From Saprospiraceae bacterium (GTDB lineage Bacteria; Bacteroidota; Bacteroidia; Chitinophagales; Saprospiraceae), in contig JAHCHX010000001.1 of the NCBI GenBank assembly GCA_026129545.1, positions 3,317,001 through 3,381,000 on the forward strand: a stretch of DNA of 64,000 bases. Reading direction: 5' to 3'. This document shows positions 8,600-19,193 of the stretch, one piece after another; positions within the stretch are counted from its first letter, which is position 1, and the number at the start of each line of letters is the position of its first letter. The translations under genes and the position numbers were made by a program. The notes beneath the pieces are model-generated. The model worked only from the letters and a program-made list of their open reading frames with translations. It did no database searches and was not told the origin of the DNA.

Positions 8600-9334
8600 A
8601 TGAAAAAAATTGCCTCAACTTTTTGCTTTTTGACATTCACCCTGTCCGTGCTCATGGCGCAAGAAGACGTGGGTTTTCGCTTCGGCGTGCAGGCCAGCCC
8701 CACTTGGTCGTGGATGCGAACGAACGATAAAAAACTGGAAGGCACGGGTTCCAACTGGGGACTCAAGTTTGGGATGCTGGGAGAGTTTTACTTTGCTCCC
8801 AACTATGCGCTCGTCACGGGGTTGGGCTTTGGCTTCAATCAAGGTGGCAACATACTCAATGGCTACCCGACCGCCGACCTTTGGAAAGACTCGCAACTGA
8901 GCAGAAACGAGCTCCATGCAATCCCCCAAAACGGCAAGTATCACTATCGGCTCACTTATGTGGAGATTCCGATGGGGCTTAAATTGCGCGGCGGAAGCGA
9001 CGAAACCATCAAATACTATTTTGAAATTCCGGTGTTCACATTAGGCTTTCTGACACGCGCCCAAGGCGACATTCGGGGAACGAACGACCGCAATGAAAAC
9101 GACGAGGACATCCGGGATGATGTCAACGGTTTGGCCCTTTCTTGGGGTTTTGGAGGCGGCGTGGAGTATAAAATGTCTGGAGCCACCTTGGTGGCGGGGC
9201 TTTCTTTTCAACAACAATTCACCAATGCCAAAGGCAAAGGCCGTGTGCAGCGTGAGCCGGGCGGCGAGTTTACCGAAGAAAAATCGAAAGCCAACATCGG
9301 CCTTATCGCTCTTAGAACAGGGGTGTTTTTCTGA
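8600..9334 (+). CDS. PorT-like outer-membrane beta-barrel protein
   Basis: 244 residues: signal peptide (MKKIASTFCFLTFTLSVLMAQ), then alternating hydrophobic/polar strands with glycine-rich turns (FRFGVQASPTWSW, YALVTGLGFGFNQGG, LTYVEIPMGLKLR, GFGGGVEYKMSG) and an aromatic C-terminal residue (TGVFF), the pattern of eight-stranded PorT/OMP_b-brl_2 barrels. An Asp/Asn-rich loop (RGTNDRNENDEDIRDD) is probably extracellular. It is followed by a strong terminator and has no operon partner. Specific function is not evident; PorT itself belongs to T9SS assembly, but many members of this broad family do not. Confidence 0.85.
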   Translation: MKKIASTFCFLTFTLSVLMAQEDVGFRFGVQASPTWSWMRTNDKKLEGTGSNWGLKFGMLGEFYFAPNYALVTGLGFGFNQGGNILNGYPTADLWKDSQLSRNELHAIPQNGKYHYRLTYVEIPMGLKLRGGSDETIKYYFEIPVFTLGFLTRAQGDIRGTNDRNENDEDIRDDVNGLALSWGFGGGVEYKMSGATLVAGLSFQQQFTNAKGKGRVQREPGGEFTEEKSKANIGLIALRTGVFF

Positions 9335-9376
9335 CGTTTCCCATTTTGATGAAATAGTCTCCGCTACTATTGCAAT

Positions 9377-9410
9377 AAAAAGCCCCGTGATGGATACACG
9401 GGGCTTTTTT
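9377..9410 (+). terminator. Rho-independent terminator, probably bidirectional
   Basis: Stem AAAAGCCCCGTG / CACGGGGCTTTT around a 7-base loop, ending in a T run on the plus strand and an A run that serves the minus strand. It closes the barrel gene and the converging gene that ends at 9415. Confidence 0.9.
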
Positions 9411-9414
9411 AGAG

Positions 9415-9909
9415 TCACTCTTTGAGATGCTTTAGTTGGTCATTTATGGTCTTTTCCCATTTTCTAATCATCTGAAGCTCTCCACTTAGCTGCATAGAAT
9501 CTTGTGCGTTGTAGAACTCCATCAAGATATCCGGCTTGCTCGAATCAGTGGGGGTAAAGTGCAGGTCGAGTCTATCAACCATTTTGTGGCTGCCATCCTT
9601 ATTGCTAATTGTCCTACCTGTCTCCTCGACCCTGCAATGCTTCGTCTCAGCAAGTCTGACGTGCTTAATCACTTCCTCTTCTTTGTCCTTTTTTAGAAAA
9701 AAAACGCTATTCGTGCTGTTGTCAAGCCCGATAATGAAATTTCCAAAAATTTCGTGCTGGACTATATTGCCGCCATACTGGTTGGCAATTGCCGAAAGTG
9801 ATTTTAAAAGTTGTTTTTCTTTGTTTTTTTTGATGCGGCTCATTGCCACAAAGGGTAATATGCAAAGGGTCATCAGGGATATCCCGACGACAAAAGTTCC
9901 TATGTCCAT
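9415..9909 (-). CDS. Unrecognised membrane-anchored protein
   Basis: 164 residues from the ATG at 9907-9909 (MDIGTFVVGISLMTLCILPF). One N-terminal transmembrane helix is followed by a basic stretch (RIKKNKEKQLLKSL) and a mixed alpha/beta cytoplasmic domain with a lone aromatic-rich strand (GNFIIGLDNSTNSVFFLKK). I do not recognise the family. It may be an immunity-like or housekeeping protein; nothing in the context decides. Its start is separated by ~100 bases from the next small gene. Confidence 0.6.
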   Translation of the reverse strand: MDIGTFVVGISLMTLCILPFVAMSRIKKNKEKQLLKSLSAIANQYGGNIVQHEIFGNFIIGLDNSTNSVFFLKKDKEEEVIKHVRLAETKHCRVEETGRTISNKDGSHKMVDRLDLHFTPTDSSKPDILMEFYNAQDSMQLSGELQMIRKWEKTINDQLKHLKE

Positions 9910-10016
9910 TTTATGCTGTTTAGAAAATTGAATTAGACAAACGAGCATTGTGCGAGACAATGCCAATTCGACATGACGAGAGGTCGCCGACAAGGGCGAT
10001 ATTTCTTAGAAATGGA

Positions 10017-10388
10017 CTACCAGAAATAGTGGAAGGGGAAGATAATATCTATGCCTCGAAGATTGATAAGAATATAACTTCCGATAGAAAGGCGCTTAAA
10101 TGCTTCAAACCCTAATAGATTTTCTATTCTATTGGCAACTCCCCAAAAGCAATCAAACAGGCTTTTAGAGGAAGATGGTGAAGCAGTGTTTGAGGCGCCG
10201 ACGGAAGGTTCGGATGAGGCAACATGATAGAAAAGGCTTGTCGCGCTTACCGATGCATAGATGTTGTGTGTTTGCTCAGAATTGTATGCTTGGGTATGGT
10301 GATGGGAATGAACATTGCCCATGCTTATCAGACAATAATAAAGCAAGGGGGCAAACACCATTGTGCCAATTCTGGTTGAATTTTTCAC
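10017..10388 (-). CDS. Small exported protein with His cluster, unknown
   Basis: 123 residues if the GTG at 10386-10388 is used; the ATG at 10359-10361 would give 114. The N-terminus is hydrophobic (MVFAPLLYYCLISMGNVHS) and followed by HSHHHT, a possible metal-binding cluster just after a potential signal-peptide cleavage site. The rest is Ser-rich and then hydrophobic, ending FPFHYFW. No family is recognised. It could be a spurious reading frame, though the signal-like N-terminus and lack of competing frames favour a gene. Confidence 0.4.
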   Translation of the reverse strand: MKNSTRIGTMVFAPLLYYCLISMGNVHSHHHTQAYNSEQTHNIYASVSATSLFYHVASSEPSVGASNTASPSSSKSLFDCFWGVANRIENLLGFEAFKRLSIGSYILINLRGIDIIFPFHYFW

Positions 10389-10476
10389 GTCGCAAAAGTA
10401 GGGTGATATTTAGTGCTTTTTTGACAATCACAAATCATTTACAAAGGTCTTCAAGATGGGGTTGTGAGGGATTTAA

Positions 10477-12186
10477 TCACGCCAGCTCCGTCGGCCTGAA
10501 ATCTTTGGCTTGCAAGGACAGCGTCGTTTCTCCGCGCCAATGTTCAGCACGCAGATTGAAGGCCACATCGAACGGGCGGCCTTTCACTTCCATAAATTTG
10601 TCGCCTAAGCCGAAGCCTACTCCTTTGAACACGGTGTTCCCATCCGAATGTCGGAGCGACAGCCGGACGTGATTGTTCTTAAGCAGGCAACTTTGGCCAG
10701 TATCCATCACATTTTCGGCCCAGAAAACGGGATTTCGATTGTGCGGGCCAAAAGGCTCGAACTGTTTGAGCGTATTCCAAAATTTTGCGGATAGGTCGTC
10801 GAGCCTGATTTTGGCACATATCTCTATCACCGGATGCTCGTTGTCGGAGGTGATTTTTTGGTGCGCAATGGACTCGAAGCGCAACGCAAAGGCATCCACG
10901 TTCTCTATCGGCATTTGCATTCCGGCAGCGTGTGCGTGGCCTCCAAAAGAAAAGAATAGGTCTTCGCAATCTTGCAGCGCCGCGTAAAGGTCGAACCCCG
11001 GCACCGAGCGAGCCGAGCCGACTGCTCGCCCGTTGCTTTGCGTCAGGATGACCGAGGGTCGGTGGAAAGTCTCCGTCATGCGGCTGGCTGCGATGCCGAT
11101 GATGCCTTTGTGCCATGAAGGGTCAAATAGGACAATGCTGCGCTTTTGTTCCCAATCGGGCGTTTCCGTGAATCGGCGGCGGGCTTGGTCGGCCATAGCG
11201 TAGTCCACTTCGCGGCGCTCTTTGTTTCGGTGCACAAGTGTGCCAGCGTGGTTGAGTGCGCTATTGCGCTCGGCGGCCAACAGCAACCGCACGGCATCCC
11301 GCGCATCGCCCAGTCGGCCTGCGGAGTTGATGAGCGGCCCCAAGCCAAATACCACATCGGCGACAGTCAGGGGCAGCGAGCGGTTGATGCGTTGGATGAG
11401 CGCCCAAAGGCCGGTGCGGGGCGAGCGGTTGAGCCGTTGAAGGCCGAAACGAGCGAGTGTGCGGTTCTCCCCGACCATCGGCACGATGTCGCACGCAGTA
11501 CTGACGGCCACGAGGTCGAGCAAATCATCCAACTCTTCGGAAGGGGTGTTGTGATGCATCGCCAGTGCCTGTGCCAGTTTGAAAGAGATGCCACAGCCAC
11601 TCAGCTCCTTGAAAGGGTAAGGGCAATCATCGCGCTTTGGGTCAAGATTGGCCACTGCTTCGGGCAGCCCCCCCTCTGGAAGATGGTGGTCGCAGATGAT
11701 GTAGTCAATGCCGTACCCTTTTGCCCGCCTTATTGCTTCATGGGCCTTAATGCCGCAATCCATCGCCACCACGAGCGTGGCCCCGGTCTCGCGGGCATAT
11801 TCCACGCTGGCAAGGCTCACGCCATAACCTTCCTTTTCCCTGTCAGGCAGGTAATAGTCTAAGTTTTGATAGAAATTTGATAGAAACGCATACATGAGCG
11901 CCACGCTGGTGGTGCCGTCCACATCGTAATCGCCATAAAGCAATATGCGTTCGTTTCGGCGAAAAGCCTCACTTAGCCTATGCACCGCCGCATCCATGTC
12001 TTTCATCAAAAAAGGATTGTGCAAGTCGGAAAGGCTGGGGCGGAAGAAGGCACGGGCATCCTCGTAGCTGGTGATGCCCCGTTGGACAAGCAGCCGGCAA
12101 AAAATAGGGGCAATGCCCAACGCCTCTTGCAGCGATTGCGCGCGATGCTCGTCAGTGGGGGTGAGTTGCCAGCGGGGCGATTTCAT
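10477..12186 (-). CDS. recJ: Single-stranded-DNA-specific exonuclease RecJ
   Basis: 569 residues, the usual length. DHH-family motifs in order: LLYGDYDVDGTTS (~residues 82-94), VVAMDCGIKAHEA (~135-147), IICDHHLPEGG (~158-168), VSTACDIVPM (~227-236), and in the DHHA1 domain FGGHAHAAGMQM (~410-421), followed by the RecJ OB domain. These supply the Mn/Mg-binding aspartates and histidines of a 5'-3' ssDNA exonuclease acting in RecF recombination, base excision and mismatch repair in the cytoplasm. It appears to be monocistronic. Nothing unusual was seen. Confidence 0.96.
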   Translation of the reverse strand: MKSPRWQLTPTDEHRAQSLQEALGIAPIFCRLLVQRGITSYEDARAFFRPSLSDLHNPFLMKDMDAAVHRLSEAFRRNERILLYGDYDVDGTTSVALMYAFLSNFYQNLDYYLPDREKEGYGVSLASVEYARETGATLVVAMDCGIKAHEAIRRAKGYGIDYIICDHHLPEGGLPEAVANLDPKRDDCPYPFKELSGCGISFKLAQALAMHHNTPSEELDDLLDLVAVSTACDIVPMVGENRTLARFGLQRLNRSPRTGLWALIQRINRSLPLTVADVVFGLGPLINSAGRLGDARDAVRLLLAAERNSALNHAGTLVHRNKERREVDYAMADQARRRFTETPDWEQKRSIVLFDPSWHKGIIGIAASRMTETFHRPSVILTQSNGRAVGSARSVPGFDLYAALQDCEDLFFSFGGHAHAAGMQMPIENVDAFALRFESIAHQKITSDNEHPVIEICAKIRLDDLSAKFWNTLKQFEPFGPHNRNPVFWAENVMDTGQSCLLKNNHVRLSLRHSDGNTVFKGVGFGLGDKFMEVKGRPFDVAFNLRAEHWRGETTLSLQAKDFRPTELA

Positions 12187-12532
12187 GTGAAGGCGGGGTG
12201 TTGATGAATCGGCGGCTAAAATAGGCCTTTTTCGGCAAATTCTTCTGCGCGTTTGGAGATTTAAGGTAGATAACCAACCTTGCTAGGGCCTTTTTAAACA
12301 AACGTAGAAACTTAGGCAGCCCCAAGCGCATAAGACTCGGTTGACAGGCTTACAGGTTTTTGGCGTCGAAGCCACTTCATTGAACCTGCAAATCTTGTAA
12401 ATCCTGTCAAAAATTCAATGCCTGCTGTCCTGTCTAAGTTTTTACGATTTTCAAACGATTGCGAGCACCGTTCGTCCAAAACCGCCTTGTCAGGCCCTGT
12501 ACTCAGGGGCTTGCCCGGCCAAGTGAAGCGGA
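12187..12532. other. Intergenic region upstream of recJ, no gene seen
   Basis: No convincing reading frame on either strand. Contains short degenerate direct and inverted words (for example TTACAGG / CCTGTAA-like pieces near 12350-12400) that look like decayed repeat sequence. The recJ promoter should lie within the first ~60 bases, but no clear TAnnTTTG was found on the minus strand. Confidence 0.5.
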
Positions 12533-12700
12533 GAGAGTGTTCAGAAAACTGTGTCATCCCAATGGAGACGATAAGAAAACACAGAGGCACGAAGGGCACA
12601 GAGTTTTGGTTTTCAATAATTTACATTCCTTTAAGCGCGGCGTGTATTGCGTAAAAAGAAAACACCCGGTATGGTTTGACACACTTTTCTGAACACTCTC
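12533..12700. mobile_element. 168-bp element with 24-bp terminal inverted repeats
   Basis: The ends 12533-12556 and 12677-12700 are inverted copies differing at one base (starting GAGAGTGTTCAGAAAA). The interior has no coding capacity. The size and ends suggest a non-autonomous derivative of an insertion sequence; the GTTCAGAAAA-type end recalls IS256-group elements, but that assignment is a guess. It lies 291 bases before guaB and 24 bases from the next repeat element. Confidence 0.7.
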
Positions 12701-12723
12701 GAAGCGACGGGGCTGATTTGCGT

Positions 12724-12857
12724 CAGCCATTCTCGGTTTGTAAGAGGTTTCATCTTTTGAGGAATGAAAAAGGTGACATCTCGGCCTGTTTCTGAGATGT
12801 CACCCCTCCATGCTTCCGGGATGACACCTCGGCCCCCCCCCAAAGCGAGAATGGCTG
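12724..12857 (+). repeat. 134-bp MITE-like repeat, copy 1 (inverted relative to 14579)
   Basis: Ends CAGCCATTCTCGGTTT and AAAGCGAGAATGGCTG form terminal inverted repeats, and the interior holds a further hairpin GGTGACATCTC/GAGATGTCACC. A second copy of identical length lies at 14579-14712 in the opposite orientation, so the two bracket guaB. Contains a run of nine C near 12833-12841. Confidence 0.85.
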
Positions 12858-12964
12858 GATTTGCGTTGACTAAAAAGACCACTCCAATTGAATCCTGTGA
12901 ATCGCTTGGGAGCATAGCCGGCAAATTCTGTATTTGCAAAAAATTTGCACCTGTCCTGTTTTAA

Positions 12965-14524
<1,560 letters not shown>

Positions 14525-14578
14525 AAAACGATTGAGGATATAGCGATTTTGAATAAGCCGCGAAAGTATGTTGCGGAG

Positions 14579-14712
14579 CCAGCGATTCTCGCTTTGTCGG
14601 GTTCTGAGGTGTCATCCCGGAAGAATGGAGGGGTGACATCTCAAAAACAGGCCGAAATGTCACCTTTTTCGTTCCTCAAAAGATGATACCTCTTGCAAAC
14701 CGAGAATAGCTG
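14579..14712 (-). repeat. 134-bp MITE-like repeat, copy 2
   Basis: Inverted partner of 12724-12857, same length, with scattered substitutions (outer words CCAGCGATTCTCGCTTT and AAACCGAGAATAGCTG). Lies in the inserted block downstream of guaB. No reading frame. Confidence 0.85.
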
Positions 14713-14936
14713 TTGCGGAGCACACTACTTGACATTTTTTTGTGCTGCAAAGACGCAAAGGCACATAATGCGGTAAATCAATGAGTATTTTGCTTTGCGC
14801 TTTTGTGGCTTCGTGGCAAATTTGAAAATGTTCGATAGTGTGGTCGCGTAGCCAAATGGCTGTCTACCAAAATAATATTTCAAGCAACAATGCACGGTGG
14901 TTTGGAGACCATCAGAAAGAAATTGGGCACTAGCTT
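14713..14936. other. Non-coding stretch between repeat and IS630-type element
   Basis: No gene seen. The words GCAAAGACGCAAAGGCAC and CTTTGCGCTTTTGTGGC form an imperfect inverted pair near 14745-14815, suggesting decayed mobile DNA. Confidence 0.4.
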
Positions 14937-16085
14937 TTATACCTCACGCCGCCAAGTTTTCAGCATGGCGGAATAGTTGAAAATTAGGAGCCAAACGGGA
15001 CTTGAGTTCATTTTTTAGCGGTTTTGAGTGCAGGCTGTTGAGGAAGTTGACGATGGCGTTTTGAAAAGTCTGTGCATCGGGAAAATAGTTTGCGGCACAG
15101 ACCTCTGCTTTGACAAATTTCCACAGCCGTTCGATGAGGTTCGGGTTTGGGGAATATGGAGGCAGGAAAACAAGGTTGATGTTCAATCTTTTGGCGGCAT
15201 CTTTGACGAACTGGCAATGCTGGTATCGGGCATTGTCCAGAACGATGTGGATGGGCAGACCGGCGTATTTGCGTGCGATATGCACCAAGAGTTCCACCAC
15301 GGTGGTGGCAGTGATATAGGTGGTGCTGTACAGGGCTGTGAGTTCTTGGGAGGAGGCATGTATGGCACCGATGACGTTGAGGCGAAAGCGCCCGGGCGCC
15401 GTTTTGACGAAAACCCGCTCGAAACACCAAACGATGGCGACAAAAGCAGCCAGCACGAAATGTGCGCTGTCTAAAAAAAGGACATGGCATTTTTTTGCTT
15501 TGGCCTGCGAGAGCAACGGTTGAAGCGTCTCATCGTGGAATTTTTGCTGTACTTGCGCATCCGCTTTTGCTGGAATTTGGCCTGTTCGCAGGGGTTTCAT
15601 GCCAATGCGGTGCAGAAAGGCCCGCACACGTGAAGGGCTGCGTTCTACGCCGGTAAGTTCTTTGATCCGATGGGTTGCCTCCTTTATGCTCCGTGGCGGC
15701 TGCTGGCGAAGCGATGCTTCAACACTAAGCCGATGAGCATCCAAATCGCTTCTTGGTGTGTTATAGGCGATACGGCATAGCCCCTCATAACCTCCTGATT
15801 CATAAAGGTCAAGATAGTTGGCTACCGTACCACGATTACATCCCAAGACCTTGGCTATGGCCGCGTGTTCGAAGTCTAGCGCCTTCATGTGCAGGCATAG
15901 CGCCCGTTTTTGAACCAATGGATCAGGATGATTGAACATGTCGTATTTTGCAGCGTCTGCGTCTGCTTGGCAGATGTGTACAATTCGGAGAGGCATTGTA
16001 TTTAAGTTTAGCAACTCAAATTTACATGTCTCTCCTCTTTTTAACTATTTCCCTCATGCTGAAAACTTGACGGCGTGAGGTATAA
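14937..16085 (-). mobile_element. Complete IS630-type insertion sequence
   Basis: About 1.15 kb bounded by near-perfect 31-base terminal inverted repeats at 14937-14967 and 16055-16085 (TATACCTCACGCCGCC... and its inverse). Both ends are flanked by TA-rich sequence (TTTATA, TATAAA), as expected for IS630/Tc1-mariner elements that target TA. It encodes one full transposase and is probably active or recently so. A related solo end lies at 60601-60632, and the ~107-bp repeats share its left end. Confidence 0.9.
14944..16014 (-). CDS. IS630-family transposase
   Basis: 356 residues. N-terminal helix-turn-helix region (HPDPLVQKRALCLHMKALDFEHAAIAKVLGCNRGTVANYL), then the DDE catalytic core: VLFLDSAHF (first Asp), HIVLDNARYQHC (second Asp) and PYSPNPNLIERLWKFVK (Glu). 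The DNA-binding and DDE parts are in one frame without interruption, so the enzyme looks functional. Its stop codon lies inside the left terminal repeat, which is common in compact elements. Starts at MLNLNTMPLRIVHI; MPLRIVHI six codons later is an alternative. Confidence 0.94.
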   Translation of the reverse strand: MLNLNTMPLRIVHICQADADAAKYDMFNHPDPLVQKRALCLHMKALDFEHAAIAKVLGCNRGTVANYLDLYESGGYEGLCRIAYNTPRSDLDAHRLSVEASLRQQPPRSIKEATHRIKELTGVERSPSRVRAFLHRIGMKPLRTGQIPAKADAQVQQKFHDETLQPLLSQAKAKKCHVLFLDSAHFVLAAFVAIVWCFERVFVKTAPGRFRLNVIGAIHASSQELTALYSTTYITATTVVELLVHIARKYAGLPIHIVLDNARYQHCQFVKDAAKRLNINLVFLPPYSPNPNLIERLWKFVKAEVCAANYFPDAQTFQNAIVNFLNSLHSKPLKNELKSRLAPNFQLFRHAENLAA

Positions 16086-16157
16086 ATTGAAGTTTAGGTA
16101 CATTGGCGGGGGGGTTATTGTTGAAGCAGACAATGTCCACATCATAGATGATTGAAA

Positions 16158-17384
16158 ATGGGTAAACTACTTTTTTCTTTACTGTTTGCTATATTGTTCG
16201 GCCCGCTTCTTCATGCTCAGGCAGCAACAAATGAAGCTGAAGCACTTGTCGTTGCATTGAATCAAAAAATAACAGGCATTCGACAAGGTTATTTTGATTG
16301 CCATTTTTTAAGAAAGTCAGCTTTTTATTCAGACACCCTCGAAAACACCTGTCGCGTATGGTTTTTCAGAAATAATGGCACTGAGGATAGCGTCGCACGG
16401 TTTATTGTGACGGGCTACTTTTCAGGAGCATACGACGGGGAAAATTATTATCATTTCAACAATAAGCATAAGTCGGTTATCATTACCCCCACTAAAGAGA
16501 GGGGAGGTATAATGGAAGTGCTTAGTGGGAAAGGCCTGCACTTGGGGATGTTCAAGCACTACCTTGCCGAGGGCGCGTCCCCTCCCTTCAAGCCAGAACG
16601 CTATGGCGAATCCCTTCTTGATACAATTGTGGCCGATAAGGAATCTTTTCTGCGCCTTGTTCGGCTCGACTCATTTGCGAACGACGTGAAAATGAGCAAC
16701 AAAGACCCTGAACTGATACGGGTCAGGGAAACGCTCGAAATAACCTTGCCCGACTTGGATATTCGCAAAAAAACAGAGTGGATACATTTCTCGCTCGAAC
16801 CGCAATATACCGAGCAGCATTTGTCTCCTATTTGTCCTTTGCCTGATACGGTCACATTCGAGCTCATGCTCAATCTTGATTCATTGCGGCGCGAGGGCTG
16901 GACAAGTACGCAGCAAATCACTTCTTTCAATGCCCCGGCACGCCCTGCGCTCATTGCCGCGGGCGATACACTCCCCCATTTTGCGCTGCCTGATTTGAAT
17001 GGTCGCATGGTCAACACCTTGGATATGCTCGACGGATTGTTGTTGTTGGATTTTTGGTATAAAGGCTGCGCCCCATGCCTTATGGCCATGCCATTTCTGG
17101 AAGACCTTCATCAAAAATACAGCGAAAAGGGGGTGACGTTATACGGCGTGAACGACCGTGACAAGGATGCTAACGACCTCGTCCGATTTTTGGTGAGACG
17201 AGCGGTGTCTTACCCGACCTTATTGGATGCTGAAAGCCAGTTGAGTACTGCACTTCGCGTGACTGGTTATCCTACCTTCGTTTTAGTGGATGTAAGTACT
17301 CGAAAAGTACTCTATGCCCAATCCGGTGTATCGCTTGAAATTATGACGACGCTGGAAAGCATTATTGAGGCGTGGAGAAAATAA
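16158..17384 (+). CDS. Exported TlpA-like thioredoxin-domain protein
   Basis: 408 residues from ATG 16158 (a TTG two codons upstream is less likely). Signal peptide LLFSLLFAILFGPLLHAQA. Residues ~25-265 form a divergent N-terminal domain, and ~270-408 a thioredoxin fold with AAGDTLPHFALPDLNGRMV, the redox motif WYKGCAPCLMAMP (CxxC) and the cis-Pro loop VTGYPTFVLVD. Such proteins are periplasmic thiol-disulfide reductases in Bacteroidota. It lies in the block bracketed by the 105-bp duplication, downstream of the IS630-type element, so it may have arrived with the inserted DNA. Base composition is slightly AT-richer than its neighbours at the 5' end. Confidence 0.88.
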   Translation: MGKLLFSLLFAILFGPLLHAQAATNEAEALVVALNQKITGIRQGYFDCHFLRKSAFYSDTLENTCRVWFFRNNGTEDSVARFIVTGYFSGAYDGENYYHFNNKHKSVIITPTKERGGIMEVLSGKGLHLGMFKHYLAEGASPPFKPERYGESLLDTIVADKESFLRLVRLDSFANDVKMSNKDPELIRVRETLEITLPDLDIRKKTEWIHFSLEPQYTEQHLSPICPLPDTVTFELMLNLDSLRREGWTSTQQITSFNAPARPALIAAGDTLPHFALPDLNGRMVNTLDMLDGLLLLDFWYKGCAPCLMAMPFLEDLHQKYSEKGVTLYGVNDRDKDANDLVRFLVRRAVSYPTLLDAESQLSTALRVTGYPTFVLVDVSTRKVLYAQSGVSLEIMTTLESIIEAWRK

Positions 17385-17582
17385 TCGAGGCGAGTTGGAG
17401 TTCGTTCTGCTTTAGTGTTTGACTTTCAAACCCTTATTCAGACGGTGATTTCCGCGCCCTGCTTGGCGAAAACACTAGGCAGTATCGCGAGCGGCGACGC
17501 AACGCTCACCGCGAAAGCCACCCGCACAACATCATCATCACGCGAGAATCGCCCAACTATTCAAGAAGTTGAGGCACGCGGT

Positions 17583-18269
<687 letters not shown>

Positions 18270-18437
18270 GTTGTGTTGTCGTTGAAAAAAAAAGCGCAGC
18301 CGCTACGACCCACCAACCGTGTGTGTTTGGATAAAGACGGCTGACTAACAGGCAGGTTAGACAGTATGGGCTGAAGGACTCGGACGGCTGCGATATTGCG
18401 TTGGGAGTAGTTTTTGTGTTTATTCGTTGGTAAATGT

Positions 18438-19115
18438 TCAAACGTGAAAATTTTCCGTCACCACCTTTCCATCGAATAGATTGACAATGCGGTGTGCGAA
18501 TCCCGCGTCGTGTGGCGAGTGTGTCACCATGACAATCGTGGTGCCTGCTTGGTTGAGTTGGGTCAGCAAGTTCATCACTTCGAGGCCGTTGGTGGAGTCC
18601 AAATTACCGGTCGGTTCGTCTGCGAGAATCACTTTGGGGTTGGCGACGACCGCACGAGCAATGGCCACGCGTTGCTGCTGACCGCCCGAAAGTTGTTGCG
18701 GGAAGTGGTTGCGGCGGTGCATGATATTCATGCGCTCGAGCTGTCCTTCCACTTTTTTCTTGCGTTCGCTGGCGGGTGTTTTCAGGTAGAGCAATGGCAG
18801 CTCGACATTTTCATACACCGTGAGCTCGTCAATGAGATTGAAGGACTGAAACACAAAGCCAATGTTGCCCTTGCGCAGATTGGCGCGGTTGCGTTCGCTC
18901 ATTTTGGCTACTTCTGTGCCGAAGAAGTGGTACTCGCCTTCGGAGGGGTTGTCAAGCAGGCCGAGGATGTTGAGCAGGGTGGATTTGCCGCAGCCGGAAG
19001 GCCCCATCATGGCGACAAACTCGCCGGGCTGAATTTCGATGCTGACCCCATTGAGGGCTGTCGTTTCCACCTCGTCAGTGGTGAAAATCTTGTGCAGATT
19101 GACTGTCTTTATCAT
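18438..19115 (-). CDS. MacB/LolD-type ABC transporter ATPase
   Basis: 225 residues with all canonical motifs: Walker A GPSGCGKST, Q-loop FVFQSFNL, signature LSGGQQQRVAIARAV, Walker [12 protein letters not shown]-loop NLDSTNG and H-loop VTHSPHD. It energises an FtsX-like permease in tripartite efflux or lipoprotein-release systems. It starts 78 bases after the HlyD/MacA-type gene and is followed by a second ATPase, so it belongs to the adaptor operon. The permease partner must be encoded elsewhere or have been lost with the rearrangement downstream. Confidence 0.95.
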   Translation of the reverse strand: MIKTVNLHKIFTTDEVETTALNGVSIEIQPGEFVAMMGPSGCGKSTLLNILGLLDNPSEGEYHFFGTEVAKMSERNRANLRKGNIGFVFQSFNLIDELTVYENVELPLLYLKTPASERKKKVEGQLERMNIMHRRNHFPQQLSGGQQQRVAIARAVVANPKVILADEPTGNLDSTNGLEVMNLLTQLNQAGTTIVMVTHSPHDAGFAHRIVNLFDGKVVTENFHV

Positions 19116-19193
19116 TGTTGAATTATTGACTTGAGGGTTGATGAGGGTTGATAATCAACTTAATAAACCTTAATCAACCCTTATCAACTTTTA

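Noticed and set aside
12832..12841. Nine-C run in the MITE copy as a promoter-spacer switch for guaB
   Set aside because: No promoter elements flank it and the other MITE copy lacks it; it is probably just drift in non-coding DNA.
19125..19193. TTGATGAGGGTTGATAATCAACTT-like repeats between adaptor and ATPase genes as a CRISPR or operator array
   Set aside because: Only short degenerate units within 60 bases and no spacer structure; more likely an intergenic hairpin.
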